Assembly: GCA_002840905.1 (NCBI GenBank) | Contig: PHDD01000014.1 | Span: forward strand, 1-64,000 | Length of the DNA: 64,000 bases | DNA from: Bacteroidetes bacterium HGW-Bacteroidetes-4 | GTDB lineage: Bacteria; Bacteroidota; Bacteroidia; Bacteroidales; SZUA-534 | Reading direction: 5' to 3' | In this document: one piece after another, positions 1 to 10,879 of the stretch | Position numbering within the stretch: the first letter of the stretch is position 1 | Layout: every line of letters starts with the position of its first letter | Position numbers and translations under genes: made by a program | The notes under the pieces: generated by a model | What the model was told of the DNA's origin: nothing | Seen by the model: the letters and a program-made list of their open reading frames with translations, nothing else | Databases searched by the model: none

Positions 1-1
1 C

Positions 2-3000
2 AAAGCCGAGAACCTGGGTGCAGGAACCAATTATATAGTTACCATCACCGATGACAACAATTGTCAGGTGGCTTCTGCCACGTTTACTTTAACACAACCC
101 GCAACAACATTGGCTGTACTAAGTTCAATGCAATCAAACTATAACAACCATGGGGTTTCTTGCTTTGGAAGCAACGATGGTTGGATAAAAGTTACTCCAA
201 CCGGTGGAATTAAACCCTACAGTTACTTGTGGAATGGAAATGCCAATAATCAAACCACACAAAAAGCTGAAGAATTAGCTGCTGGTTCCAATTATCAGGT
301 AAGTATTACCGATGCCAATAATTGTACTATAAGTTCACCCATTTATTCATTGAATGAGCCCAATGCATTAAGCATAACCGAAACCCTTACACATGTCACC
401 ACTTTTAATGGCAGCGATGGTCAAATAGAAATCTCAGTTCCAGATACATCGGGCACTACCAGCCTTTTCTGGAGCGGATACAACACCACCAACCACAGTG
501 GTTTGCAAACCGGGCTTAAAGCCGGAAGCTATTCTGTTACCGTTGTTGATGGTAATAATTGTTCCGTAAATGAATCATTTACCATTAATCAGCCTGCCAG
601 TGCTTTAACCGGGGGTGAAATCAGCTCGTTAGGACAAAAACTGGTTTATGCCTGTTATGATTTAACTGCTGTTAATATCGACAATATTACAGGTTATTCT
701 GGTGGTAATATGGATTCATCTTACACCTACCATTGGCAGTATTCTACAAATGGTATTAGTTATGTAGATATTACCGAAACCGATAGCGTTGGTTATGTGT
801 GGCCATCGGCTTTGACTCAGGATATATATATCCGTAGAGCCGTTACCAATGCCGGAGTTACAGCTTATTCCGATACCATTTTCCTCGATTTTATTGCCCA
901 GCCTACCTTAACGTTTGGAACACTTAAATCGGAATACTGCTTTAATGCCGATACGGTAACCTTAATAGGTTCACCTACCAATTCCCTGGGGGTTTTTGAA
1001 GGACAAGGTATTTTGTCGAGTGTAGATGGTGTTGCTCAGTTTTTACCGGTTAAAGCCGATACTACAGTAAACCCCATTACCATAAGCTATAAATATACCG
1101 AACACGGTTGTGTAACCACTTTTAATAAAACAACAAGAATACGGCCGGTACCTGAGCCCAGTTTTACTTTACCTATTAAAATTGACACTCTCACAACATC
1201 GTATGTAATAAATGATGAATGGCCCGAAAATGGAGTCTTTTCAGGTTCTGGAGTTACACCCGACGGAACCTTATACACAGCAAACTTACCTTTGGGTCTC
1301 GACACTGTATATTATAAAGTTACCAATAAATACAATTGCAGCAGTATAGATACCCAAACAACCACCATAATTGCCGGTACCGGACAGTTTTACACCGATG
1401 CGGCCCATACCCAGATACTGGGAGAACAATTCTGTTTCGATGGAAGCCCAATTACCATTTATGCCGATCCTACTAACGATAATGATGTTGGGTCTTTTGA
1501 GAGTCCCATCAGCAATTCCGGCTTTGAACACGGTATTTTAGACCCATCCGATTTCTCAGGAAGTCCCGACAACAGGTATACCATACGTTATAATTATAAA
1601 GGAACTGATGGTATTTTCACTATCGAAAAAGAAATTAAAGTATTCAATGTTACCAAAGAAGCGGTCATTAATAATCTCGATGCAGCTTATTGTAATTATG
1701 GACAAAGCATAACCATAAATGCCAATCCTCTTGAAAACGGCGATTTGGGAATTTTTTCAGGAATAGGAATAATTAGTCAAACCGGAAACATAGCCGTTTT
1801 TGATGTTGATTCGGCCAGCAATTACTCACCCAGTCTGATAAAATACATATACACTCACAACATAAGCGGCTGTAAAGACACTGCAGAAATAGCGGTTACC
1901 ATAAACCCCTTACCAACGGTAAGTTTTGATACCAAAACCTTATTTAATCGATTGGGCGATGTTTATTTGTTCCAAAACATAATTCCTGATTCTGAGGATG
2001 CCATTTTTGAAGGTGAGGGCGTATCCCGCATCGACAAATCCTTCAATCCTGCTGCAGCAAAGATGGGTCCTAACCCGGTGACATACAGATACACAGATGC
2101 CAATGGTTGCAAAGATACCGCCAAGGTTACCTTAACAGTTGAAAATGCCCAGGGCACAATTGACGGATTACCAAACAACAAAATTTATTGCATCTATGGT
2201 GCCGAAGATACCGTTTATTATACGCCGGCTATTGGCGACACCTTTACTCCCGTGAGTATTGAAATAGATGGAAACGTGGTCTCCAACACCGATACTGTAA
2301 TTATCAACCCCTCGGTTTTAGGCGCTGGAACCCATACACTAAAAATAAATTATTTAGGACGTGATGGTATTACCCTGTTTTGGGTTACCAATACATTTCT
2401 TATTGACGATATCGGTCAACTGGCTATTCAGGTTCCAAAACAGGATTATTGCAATTACGACGGTGATGTTATCCTGACAGGATTATTAAATAATAATACG
2501 GCCAATTGGGGTTATTTTTCAGGTAATGGGGTTATTCCCGATGCCACCAACGACGGAAAAGCCGTGTTTAAACCCTCAACCGATGTGAATGGCGCAAACG
2601 AAGTTTACTATGAATACGCGTCAAAAACCAGCTACCTTTCGCAACTCAGCAATTGTAAGATTTACGACACCCTATTAATTACCGTTCATCCACGTCCAAC
2701 TTTAAGCTTTAGTTTAAAGCCTTTATATAATTTCGATGGACAGAACGACACATTACAGGCTTTCCCTGAAAATGGATATTTTACTCCCTCGTCGTTTTTT
2801 GTTAACGACAGCATTTTTAATCCTTCACTTTCAGTGGTTGGTGAAAATATTCTGACTTATAACTATACCGATGAATTTGGCTGTTACAACTCCTTAAACG
2901 ATACTACCCTTGTTGAAGCTGCCAAAGGAACTATAGCCGGTCTTCCCGCTTTTAATATTTATTGCATCGATGGTTTGAACGATACCATTTATTATATGGC

Positions 3001-6000
3001 TCCCGATGCCGACTATTACGCTCCGGTAATGTTTGTTTTGGATAGCGACACCCTGTCATTGGCATCCGACACTGCAATACTAATTCCGTCGTCCCTATCG
3101 CCCGGAACGCACCAGTTAAGTTATTATTACATTGGTAGCGACAGTACCACTCAATTTATGATTCAAACAAATATAACAAATGATCAAATTGGGATATTAA
3201 CTGCACAATTGCCTGACGATGAATTCTGTGAATACGAGACACCTGTTACCATTACCGGATATATTGACGGAATAATAGCAAACAGAGGCTTGTTTACCGG
3301 ATTGGGAATTTTCCCTATCGATAATTCAAACGATGGAGTAGCAACTTTTTCACCCACTCAAGCTGTACCGGGAACAAGCAGTATATTGTTTACCTATCCA
3401 TCGACACGGGTTAATAGTTCCTGTTTTTCTACTACAGAAGTGCCTATTACCATTCATCCAAAACCTGCAATGAGTTTTACACTACCCACAGTTTACAATA
3501 AAAACGGGGCCAAAGACACTTTGCCGGGAATGCCCCGTGGAGGTTATTATAATCCGACAATGTACATTCTTCAGGACACTTTGTTCGACCCATCACTGGC
3601 CAATGTGGGCTCATTAACCCTTTCGTACATTTATGAAAATGCAGTGGGCTGTCGTGATACCGTTGAAAGTAACACACAAATTCAACAAGCTACCGGTGTA
3701 TTTTTAGATGTACTTCCTGTTTATTGTTATAAGGGTGCTTCCGGCATTGTTTCGGTAACAGGAATAACTAATCCGACAAACCCGACCGGTTATTTTAGCG
3801 GACCTGGCATAACCGACCTTGGAAACTACACCGCAAGCTTTAACCCAACTGCTGCCTGGGATGCCACTGTAAACCCGCAAAACGACACAGTAATTACCGT
3901 AACCATTAGTTATACCTATAAAGGAATCGATGACTCAACCTTGTTCACCATTCAAAAAACTACCCTAATCAGAAACAATGGAATAGCAACAATTGGTAAT
4001 TTGAATGATACCAAAGCTTATTGTGCCAACAACGATCCCATTTCATTAACCGGATGGCCATTATTTGGAAGGTTTTCGGGCAATGGAATGACAGCCAATA
4101 GTTTTGATCCTTCAACCGTATCAGGTAGTTCAACCATTATAACCTATACATACACCGATAAGCAGGCTAACTGTCAGATTTCACGACAAGATACCATAAG
4201 CATTTTACCACTGCCTGAACTTACCATGGCCTTTAAGCCACAAATTTGTATGAATGATCCGGCCGATGTTATTGTTGGTTATCCAAGGGGCGGACAGATT
4301 ACATCTTCCGGACTGCTGCTTAATCCGCTTGCAGGCTTTGCCGATAGTGTTCGTTATTCGCCTTCGGCTGATTTGGTGGGTTTAAAAACCATTACCTACC
4401 AATACACCAATCCATTAAACAATTGCTCCAATACACTTTCTAAAACAATCACCATCGATACCGTACCTGTTGTAGGTATCGATATTTCAATGCCTGTAAA
4501 TGGATTCTGTTTAATTGATGATGAAATTGCCATTCAGGGATTACTGGAAAACAATGCATTGGCCAAATCGGGGTATTTTACCGGCGAAGGAATTGTAAAT
4601 ACCGCTTTGAATACCGGACAAAATAACTTCAATCCCATACTTGCCGGCGAAGGACTAAAAAACCTGACCTTTCAATATACTGATAGTAAAGGTTGTACCA
4701 ATTCATCGTCCATTGCAGTAACAGTTAATACTTTGCCTAATGTTTCGTTTAGTAACCTGCCCGATGCGGTATGTGCCGACAACGGTAATTTGCTGATTAG
4801 CTGTTTTCCCAATAATGGCTTAGGTTCCATCGAGATTAATGGTACCACTTTCCCATCGGGATATACACAAACCATTTCAATTGCTGATTACAGTTCAAAA
4901 TTTAAGAACGATACCATTTGGGTAAAATATACCAATACCGATTCCAAACAATGCGTTAACAGCATTAGTGATACCATTGTAGTTAAATATACTCCTGATA
5001 TTACATTTGATCTTGCTGACCCTTGTATTGCCAATGCCATCCAGTTCAATTATTTGGGACAAAACGATATTAATGATATTGATTCGGTACGGTGGAGTTT
5101 TGGAGATGGCACCTTTGCCTACAATACTTTGGAACCTGTTCACAATTATACCGCTGTTGGTAATACCAATGTAGGTTTATATATGGCTTTATTAAATGGT
5201 TGTGATTCTGATACCACTATCAGCAGGCAACTTGAAAGCAATCCGGTAGCTGACTTTAGCTGGGAAAAAGAGTGTATTGGCGACGATTTAACTTCGTTCA
5301 AACCCCTTATCAACATCGACAACATAAATTATTATAACTTTAAATGGGAGTTTGGTGATGGTCAGGAAACCAATGAACTTGAAACGAGCCATAAATATCA
5401 GAATACCGGATCGTATAAGGTAAATTTCATCATAAATGCATCGGCATCAAACTGTACTGACACCGCAACCAAAACCATCCACATCAGACCAACTTACAAA
5501 CTTTCCGAAATTGGAAACTACCTACAATCATTTGAAACCGAAACCGATGGCTGGATTCCTGAAACACTTGTTGCTGACACCATTGGATATTCATGGCAAT
5601 GGGGTGTTCCCAACGGAAGCATAATCAATAAATCACCCAAAGCTGGTGAAAAAATTTATGCAACCAATTTGAATGGAAATTATTCCGATTATGAGAATTC
5701 GGCTGTTACCAGTCCCTGTTTTGACTTTACCGATTACTCACGACCAATGATTAATTTTGATTTGATTAAACAAATGGAAAATGATAAAGACGGAGCGGTG
5801 CTTGAATATACCACCAATTACGGCAAGACCTGGCAACGTTTGGGGAATGTTGACCAAGGAATAAACTGGTACAACAGTTACAATGTTACCTCGAAACCCG
5901 GAGCACAAGAATTGCAAGGCTGGACTGATACCTTAAGCACCTGGTTCGAAGCACGTCACGATTTGGATAATCTGGTTGATGAGGAAAATGCTAGGTTCCG

Positions 6001-7042
6001 CATTGCCTTTAAAGCCGACAATACCCTTAACTACGAAGGTTTCGCTTTCGATAATATATATATCGGGCAGCGTACGCGTACTGTTTTAATTGAACATTTT
6101 ACCAATTACGAAACTGCAAAATCATTGCAGAGTGATAAAACCATTAATAGTTTAACTACCAACCTGATAAACGATGCTATCGATATTCAGTACCAGTCGA
6201 GTTTTTCAAACAACAACAGTATTTACAAAACCTATCAAATGGGTGTAAGTACCCGGGAATCGTATTATTACCTGAATGCTGTTCCTTACAGTATTTTCGA
6301 TGGGATTCAGGGATTCAGCTTTGCCACTTCGGCTACCACGCCAACCGCTCAGTTGCTTATGAGCCGTGCATTGACCGATCCTCTATTTAAAATCGATATG
6401 CAAAGCACCAACAACAACAACCAGGTTACTATCAATACATCAATTGAAGCATTGGAATCACTGCAAAACAGACAAATACAACTATTTACCGCGGTGTTGG
6501 AAAAAGAACTCTCGTTTAATCCGGGAACTGGTACGTTAATTTTAGAAAATGTACTGCGCCGATTCCTTCCCGGACCTGGTGGCGAATACCTTAGCAAGAA
6601 CTGGACTGCCGGACAAACCGAAAACTTTGTTTATGAATTTGAACTGCCTTCATATTTTGAAACCAGCGATTCGGCCATATTCGTCAGTTTTATTCAGGAC
6701 GAAAACACCAAAGAAGTTTTACAGGCCTCAACCAGCGGAGCCTCAGGAAAAAGTTCACAGGAAACATCAATCGAAGATTGGTTTGCCAATACAGACAAAC
6801 TCGATTTCTTAATCTTCCCCAATCCGGCATCTGAATTTATCTATATTACTTTTAGTAAGATTCCTGACGCAAAATCGAGTGTGAGCATTTTAAACCAACA
6901 GGGAAAAGTTGTCCGCCAGTTTAACCCTCAGGGCGAATGGTTCGACACCTATCAAACTAATGACCTGCAAGCCGGTGTATATTTTGTACGCTGGATAAAT
7001 AAACAGGAACAGGTAGTTAAAAAACTACTAATTACTGACTAA
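2..7042 (+). CDS. Giant multidomain cell-surface protein: SprB-like repeats, tandem Ig/PKD-like domains, Omp28-like region, T9SS type A C-terminal sorting domain (5' end outside the window)
   Basis: The frame is open to the left edge (bases 2-67 read KAENLGAGTNYIVTITDDNNCQV, another SprB-type repeat), so the listed start at 68 is internal. PKD-like motifs 'VRWSFGDGTF' and 'FKWEFGDGQET'. C-terminus 'FLIFPNPASEFIYITF...GVYFVRWINKQEQVVKKLLITD' is a typical T9SS sorting domain. Confidence 0.88.
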   Translation, partial: KAENLGAGTNYIVTITDDNNCQVASATFTLTQPATTLAVLSSMQSNYNNHGVSCFGSNDGWIKVTPTGGIKPYSYLWNGNANNQTTQKAEELAAGSNYQVSITDANNCTISSPIYSLNEPNALSITETLTHVTTFNGSDGQIEISVPDTSGTTSLFWSGYNTTNHSGLQTGLKAGSYSVTVVDGNNCSVNESFTINQPASALTGGEISSLGQKLVYACYDLTAVNIDNITGYSGGNMDSSYTYHWQYSTNGISYVDITETDSVGYVWPSALTQDIYIRRAVTNAGVTAYSDTIFLDFIAQPTLTFGTLKSEYCFNADTVTLIGSPTNSLGVFEGQGILSSVDGVAQFLPVKADTTVNPITISYKYTEHGCVTTFNKTTRIRPVPEPSFTLPIKIDTLTTSYVINDEWPENGVFSGSGVTPDGTLYTANLPLGLDTVYYKVTNKYNCSSIDTQTTTIIAGTGQFYTDAAHTQILGEQFCFDGSPITIYADPTNDNDVGSFESPISNSGFEHGILDPSDFSGSPDNRYTIRYNYKGTDGIFTIEKEIKVFNVTKEAVINNLDAAYCNYGQSITINANPLENGDLGIFSGIGIISQTGNIAVFDVDSASNYSPSLIKYIYTHNISGCKDTAEIAVTINPLPTVSFDTKTLFNRLGDVYLFQNIIPDSEDAIFEGEGVSRIDKSFNPAAAKMGPNPVTYRYTDANGCKDTAKVTLTVENAQGTIDGLPNNKIYCIYGAEDTVYYTPAIGDTFTPVSIEIDGNVVSNTDTVIINPSVLGAGTHTLKINYLGRDGITLFWVTNTFLIDDIGQLAIQVPKQDYCNYDGDVILTGLLNNNTANWGYFSGNGVIPDATNDGKAVFKPSTDVNGANEVYYEYASKTSYLSQLSNCKIYDTLLITVHPRPTLSFSLKPLYNFDGQNDTLQAFPENGYFTPSSFFVNDSIFNPSLSVVGENILTYNYTDEFGCYNSLNDTTLVEAAKGTIAGLPAFNIYCIDGLNDTIYYMAPDADYYAPVMFVLDSDTLSLASDTAILIPSSLSPGTHQLSYYYIGSDSTTQFMIQTNITNDQIGILTAQLPDDEFCEYETPVTITGYIDGIIANRGLFTGLGIFPIDNSNDGVATFSPTQAVPGTSSILFTYPSTRVNSSCFSTTEVPITIHPKPAMSFTLPTVYNKNGAKDTLPGMPRGGYYNPTMYILQDTLFDPSLANVGSLTLSYIYENAVGCRDTVESNTQIQQATGVFLDVLPVYCYKGASGIVSVTGITNPTNPTGYFSGPGITDLGNYTASFNPTAAWDATVNPQNDTVITVTISYTYKGIDDSTLFTIQKTTLIRNNGIATIGNLNDTKAYCANNDPISLTGWPLFGRFSGNGMTANSFDPSTVSGSSTIITYTYTDKQANCQISRQDTISILPLPELTMAFKPQICMNDPADVIVGYPRGGQITSSGLLLNPLAGFADSVRYSPSADLVGLKTITYQYTNPLNNCSNTLSKTITIDTVPVVGIDISMPVNGFCLIDDEIAIQGLLENNALAKSGYFTGEGIVNTALNTGQNNFNPILAGEGLKNLTFQYTDSKGCTNSSSIAVTVNTLPNVSFSNLPDAVCADNGNLLISCFPNNGLGSIEINGTTFPSGYTQTISIADYSSKFKNDTIWVKYTNTDSKQCVNSISDTIVVKYTPDITFDLADPCIANAIQFNYLGQNDINDIDSVRWSFGDGTFAYNTLEPVHNYTAVGNTNVGLYMALLNGCDSDTTISRQLESNPVADFSWEKECIGDDLTSFKPLINIDNINYYNFKWEFGDGQETNELETSHKYQNTGSYKVNFIINASASNCTDTATKTIHIRPTYKLSEIGNYLQSFETETDGWIPETLVADTIGYSWQWGVPNGSIINKSPKAGEKIYATNLNGNYSDYENSAVTSPCFDFTDYSRPMINFDLIKQMENDKDGAVLEYTTNYGKTWQRLGNVDQGINWYNSYNVTSKPGAQELQGWTDTLSTWFEARHDLDNLVDEENARFRIAFKADNTLNYEGFAFDNIYIGQRTRTVLIEHFTNYETAKSLQSDKTINSLTTNLINDAIDIQYQSSFSNNNSIYKTYQMGVSTRESYYYLNAVPYSIFDGIQGFSFATSATTPTAQLLMSRALTDPLFKIDMQSTNNNNQVTINTSIEALESLQNRQIQLFTAVLEKELSFNPGTGTLILENVLRRFLPGPGGEYLSKNWTAGQTENFVYEFELPSYFETSDSAIFVSFIQDENTKEVLQASTSGASGKSSQETSIEDWFANTDKLDFLIFPNPASEFIYITFSKIPDAKSSVSILNQQGKVVRQFNPQGEWFDTYQTNDLQAGVYFVRWINKQEQVVKKLLITD

Positions 7043-7085
7043 AAAAATAACCGGATGCTCAAACAAACATCTGGTTATTTTTTAT
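7043..7085. terminator. Bidirectional rho-independent terminator between convergent genes
   Basis: AAAATAACCGGATG - loop - CATCTGGTTATTTT hairpin flanked by A and T runs. Confidence 0.8.
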
Positions 7086-7099
7086 TATTGCAGTCTGTT

Positions 7100-8029
7100 T
7101 CAATTGCTCGAAACCTTTTCGCCAAGCGATTTAAATCCCTCTCCTAAAATTTCTTTTGCATCAACCACCGTAAGAAATGCATCGGGATCAATTTTATGAA
7201 TAAAATCTTCGAGAATAGCCATTTCGCGACGGTTAACAACGGTGTAAATCATTTTTTTGGGTTTATAATTATACATGCCCTCGCCAATTAAATAAGTACC
7301 TCCCCGCTCCAAATCGTTTATAATTTTATCGCGAATTTGTTCGTGTTTATCTGAAATTATCAGTAAAAGTTTAGCATAGTTGGCTCCTTCAATAACCATG
7401 TCGATAACTTTTCCGGTAATGTAAATAACCAGCCACGAATACAAGGGAATTTTCCAGTCTTTAAATACCACCAAACCCAGCAATACAATAGCCGAATCAA
7501 CATAAATCAACAATTGACCAACAGGTAGTTTGGTGTATTTGGCTAATATCATGGCAATTATGTCGGAACCGCCCGATGTTGCCTTCGATTTAAAAATCAA
7601 TCCCAAACCAATACCAATCAATACCGCACCAAAAATACACGACAATAAAAGTTCATCCTGCAAACCCAACGGATCGTTCTCACCTACAAAAATGGTTAAA
7701 ACATCCATAAATACCGAGGTAAGAACAAAACCAATCACGGTTTTCACTCCAAACCGCGGCCCCAGAATTTTAATTCCAAGAAAAGTAAGCGGAATATTGA
7801 GCACCAGACCAAACAAACCAATGGGAATTCCTTCGGGCCAAAACGAAATCATATCTTTAGTTAGGTAGTGAACAACAATAGAGATACCATATACACCACC
7901 CGGAACAATATTATATGGATTAATAAACAACACAAACCCGGCCGCCAGTATAAATGCACCGAGCGTTATTAAACTCCACGATTTGAACCACTTTTTTGAG
8001 AATGCTTTCTCGCTTTGTAAAAATGCCAT
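7100..8029 (-). CDS. YitT family membrane protein (DUF161 + DUF2179)
   Basis: Multiple TM helices, 'NPYNIVPGGVYGISIVVHYLT' and C-terminal soluble domain 'YTVVNRREMAILEDFIHKIDPDAFLTVVDAKEILGEGF'. Confidence 0.87.
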   Translation of the reverse strand: MAFLQSEKAFSKKWFKSWSLITLGAFILAAGFVLFINPYNIVPGGVYGISIVVHYLTKDMISFWPEGIPIGLFGLVLNIPLTFLGIKILGPRFGVKTVIGFVLTSVFMDVLTIFVGENDPLGLQDELLLSCIFGAVLIGIGLGLIFKSKATSGGSDIIAMILAKYTKLPVGQLLIYVDSAIVLLGLVVFKDWKIPLYSWLVIYITGKVIDMVIEGANYAKLLLIISDKHEQIRDKIINDLERGGTYLIGEGMYNYKPKKMIYTVVNRREMAILEDFIHKIDPDAFLTVVDAKEILGEGFKSLGEKVSSN

Positions 8030-8175
8030 CTTTTTAAATTTTAAAATCGTCGCAAATTTATAATAATGAATCAGCTCTTGAATTGTTACAAAGCATGACT
8101 TCGATCATCAATTCTGTTTTATTTTAATTTTCAGACACTTAAAAACTAAAATATTATGCTCCGTTTTAATGTTTT

Positions 8176-9525
8176 ATGACATCAGTAAGTTCAGAATTCA
8201 AAACAGATAACGTATTTTCGCATCCTGAAAAAGATACAATGAATTTATTTTCGTTAAAAACAGCCAATAAAAGAGAATTAAAAACATTTAAACTGCATAG
8301 CCTCCACATGGCTCTTGAGGGAGTTATTGACGGGGCGCTGCTTTTAAATGAGTTTGTATTGTTAAAAAGCCTTCACGGAACAAATTACCAAATCAGCTAC
8401 CTTTTTCAGTACAGTGTGGTTATCTTTCTGTTTTCTGTGCTGTTTAACAAAATTGTTAAACGGAGCCGAAACAAAAAACGGTTGCTGATATGGGTGGGTG
8501 TTATAACCCGGTTACCCCTTGCGGTGATGGCTTTTTTCCCAAACGATGCCGATATTATTAAAAACAACCCGCATTTTACCACCTTTTTCCTGCTGGTGTT
8601 TTTGGTTTACTACTTGTACAAACCCGTTATTTTGCCCACCATAAACCTCCTGTTGCGTCACAATTACTCCACGCAAAATTTTGGAAAATTTTACAGTTAT
8701 GCCACTACGCTCAATAAAGTTATTATTATAGTGGTTACCTATAGCTTTGGTCGCTTGCTCGACTACGACCATTTTGCTTTTACCTATATTTATCCGGCAC
8801 TTTCGGTACTTGGAATTCTTTCCATTGCATTATTAACCCGAATCGATTACACCGATGTCCAAATCGAAATCAATTACCTGAGAATTAGTCAGTCCATAAA
8901 GAAATCGCTTCAGCGCATGGCCGAAATTGTTATCCGAAATAAACCCTACCGCGATTTTGAACTGGGTTTTATGTTTTACGGATTAGCCTGGATGGCTACC
9001 ATTGCAGTGGTTACCCTATTTATGGAAAAACAACTCCACTTAAATTACGCATCGATAGCCTTTTATAAAAACACCTTTAATGTGGTCGCTATTATCTGTC
9101 TTCCATTTTTAGGTAAACTTATCGGAAATGTTGATCCCCGAAAGTTCGGAGCGTTTGCTTTTTTGAGTTTACTTTTACACTTGCTTTTAATTATACTAAC
9201 CCAGGCCTTTCCGTATAATTTTATTTTCTGGGGACTTCAGATTTATCCGGTATTGGTTCTGTCGTTTATTGCCAACGGAGTATTTACAGCAGCCATGGCC
9301 TTATTGTGGGGAATTGGTTCAAGCTATTTTTGTGAAAAAGAAGAAGCCTCCGATTACCAAAGTGTGCATCTATCGCTGGTAGGATTCCGTGGCCTTTTTG
9401 CCCCCATTATGGGCGTGTTTATCTTTGAATCCATAGGGTTTACCGGAGCATTTATTACCGGTATCACTTTATTACTATTGGCCATTTTTATAATGCTTTT
9501 TTCAATAAGAAAACGTATATTGTAA
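8176..9525 (+). CDS. MFS-like polytopic membrane transporter (start could be the internal ATG at 8239)
   Basis: About 12 hydrophobic segments; MFS-like organisation. Confidence 0.65.
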   Translation: MTSVSSEFKTDNVFSHPEKDTMNLFSLKTANKRELKTFKLHSLHMALEGVIDGALLLNEFVLLKSLHGTNYQISYLFQYSVVIFLFSVLFNKIVKRSRNKKRLLIWVGVITRLPLAVMAFFPNDADIIKNNPHFTTFFLLVFLVYYLYKPVILPTINLLLRHNYSTQNFGKFYSYATTLNKVIIIVVTYSFGRLLDYDHFAFTYIYPALSVLGILSIALLTRIDYTDVQIEINYLRISQSIKKSLQRMAEIVIRNKPYRDFELGFMFYGLAWMATIAVVTLFMEKQLHLNYASIAFYKNTFNVVAIICLPFLGKLIGNVDPRKFGAFAFLSLLLHLLLIILTQAFPYNFIFWGLQIYPVLVLSFIANGVFTAAMALLWGIGSSYFCEKEEASDYQSVHLSLVGFRGLFAPIMGVFIFESIGFTGAFITGITLLLLAIFIMLFSIRKRIL

Positions 9526-9583
9526 CCTAATCGGCTCGCCTGAGCAAAAAGGTTGTATTTGTTTAATTAAACTCAATTTTAAA

Positions 9584-10813
9584 ATGACAAAGACCAGACT
9601 CTTAATTGCATTTCTTTTAATTTCAATTTCTTTAGTGGCTCAGGAAGTAAATCCCGAAAAAGTAAAAACCGTCGAATTTTCGGGACTAATAAGGTACGAT
9701 GCCTATTTTGATACCTACCAATCATTTACCTTACGCGATGGTGATGTTTACTTATATCCCTTAAAACAACAATTAAATGCAGACAACAGGGATATAAATG
9801 ACTACAATCAACTAAATATGTTTGCCTACGAAACCCGCTTACGAGCAAAAGTAAACGGACCGGATGCTTTTGGAGCCAAGATGAGCGGATTAATCGAAAT
9901 CGATTTTGAAGGTAGAGCCAACGGCCATGAGAATGCACCCCGGGCACGACATTTATTCATGAATCTCGATTGGGGAAAAACCAGCCTGTTATTTGGACAG
10001 TACTGGCATCCTTTGTTTGTTACCGAGTGTTTTCCTGAGGTACTTGTAGCCGGCGGCGGAGCTCCTTTTAATCCGTTTAACCGATCCACCCAGGTTTTGT
10101 TAAAACATAAACTATCAACCAATTTTGAAATTGGAGGAGCCGCTTTATCACATTTCGACATGTCGAGTATAGCCGGTCCCACAGCCCAAAACAATGCCGC
10201 CATTCCCGATTTTCATGCCCATCTGAAATACATTTCGGGAAACATAGCTACCGGACTGGTTGGGGGTTACCGTTTTTTGAAACCTAGAACCATGCTTGCC
10301 GATAGCACATTAACCACTCAAAAATTAGGCAGTTTTGATGTGGCCGCCTTTTTAAAAATTAAGCACAACAATCATACGATTAAATTTTATGGCGTTTACG
10401 GACAGGAAATGACACCATTTATCATGATTGGGGGAGCTGCCCCTGCCCAGGACCCACTTACCGTTGCCGATTATAGCTATGGGAACATCAATACCTTTGC
10501 CGTATGGTCGGAATATATCTATAAATGGAACGCTTTTGATTTTGGTCTGTTTGTTGCTTATACCGCTAACACAGGGAGCGACACCGAAAATCTTTATGTT
10601 GCCCAGGGGTTTACCCGAAATGCCGATATACATAATATTTTTCGCCTGTCACCAAGAGCCATCTATACTTCGGGGAAACTTTCGTTTACTTTAGAATACA
10701 TGCTTACCGGAGCTACCTATACCGACTTGCAAATCAACACTTACAAAGCACTCAAAACCTACGATTCGGTTTATAACCACCGAATGGCTTTTGCAGCTGC
10801 CTACACATTTTAA
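9584..10813 (+). CDS. Outer-membrane porin-like beta-barrel protein
   Basis: Signal peptide 'MTKTRLLIAFLLISISLVAQ'; alternating amphipathic strands; C-terminal aromatic 'AAAYTF'. Confidence 0.6.
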   Translation: MTKTRLLIAFLLISISLVAQEVNPEKVKTVEFSGLIRYDAYFDTYQSFTLRDGDVYLYPLKQQLNADNRDINDYNQLNMFAYETRLRAKVNGPDAFGAKMSGLIEIDFEGRANGHENAPRARHLFMNLDWGKTSLLFGQYWHPLFVTECFPEVLVAGGGAPFNPFNRSTQVLLKHKLSTNFEIGGAALSHFDMSSIAGPTAQNNAAIPDFHAHLKYISGNIATGLVGGYRFLKPRTMLADSTLTTQKLGSFDVAAFLKIKHNNHTIKFYGVYGQEMTPFIMIGGAAPAQDPLTVADYSYGNINTFAVWSEYIYKWNAFDFGLFVAYTANTGSDTENLYVAQGFTRNADIHNIFRLSPRAIYTSGKLSFTLEYMLTGATYTDLQINTYKALKTYDSVYNHRMAFAAAYTF

Positions 10814-10879
10814 AAATTTTAATTGCTGATTGCTTTTTAACGTTTCATTATAGATGTGTAAAACTAAAAAAACCTGATT

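Noticed and set aside
9826-10203. 125-aa minus-strand ORF within the porin-like gene
   Set aside because: Antisense shadow of a convincing CDS with signal peptide and beta-strand pattern.
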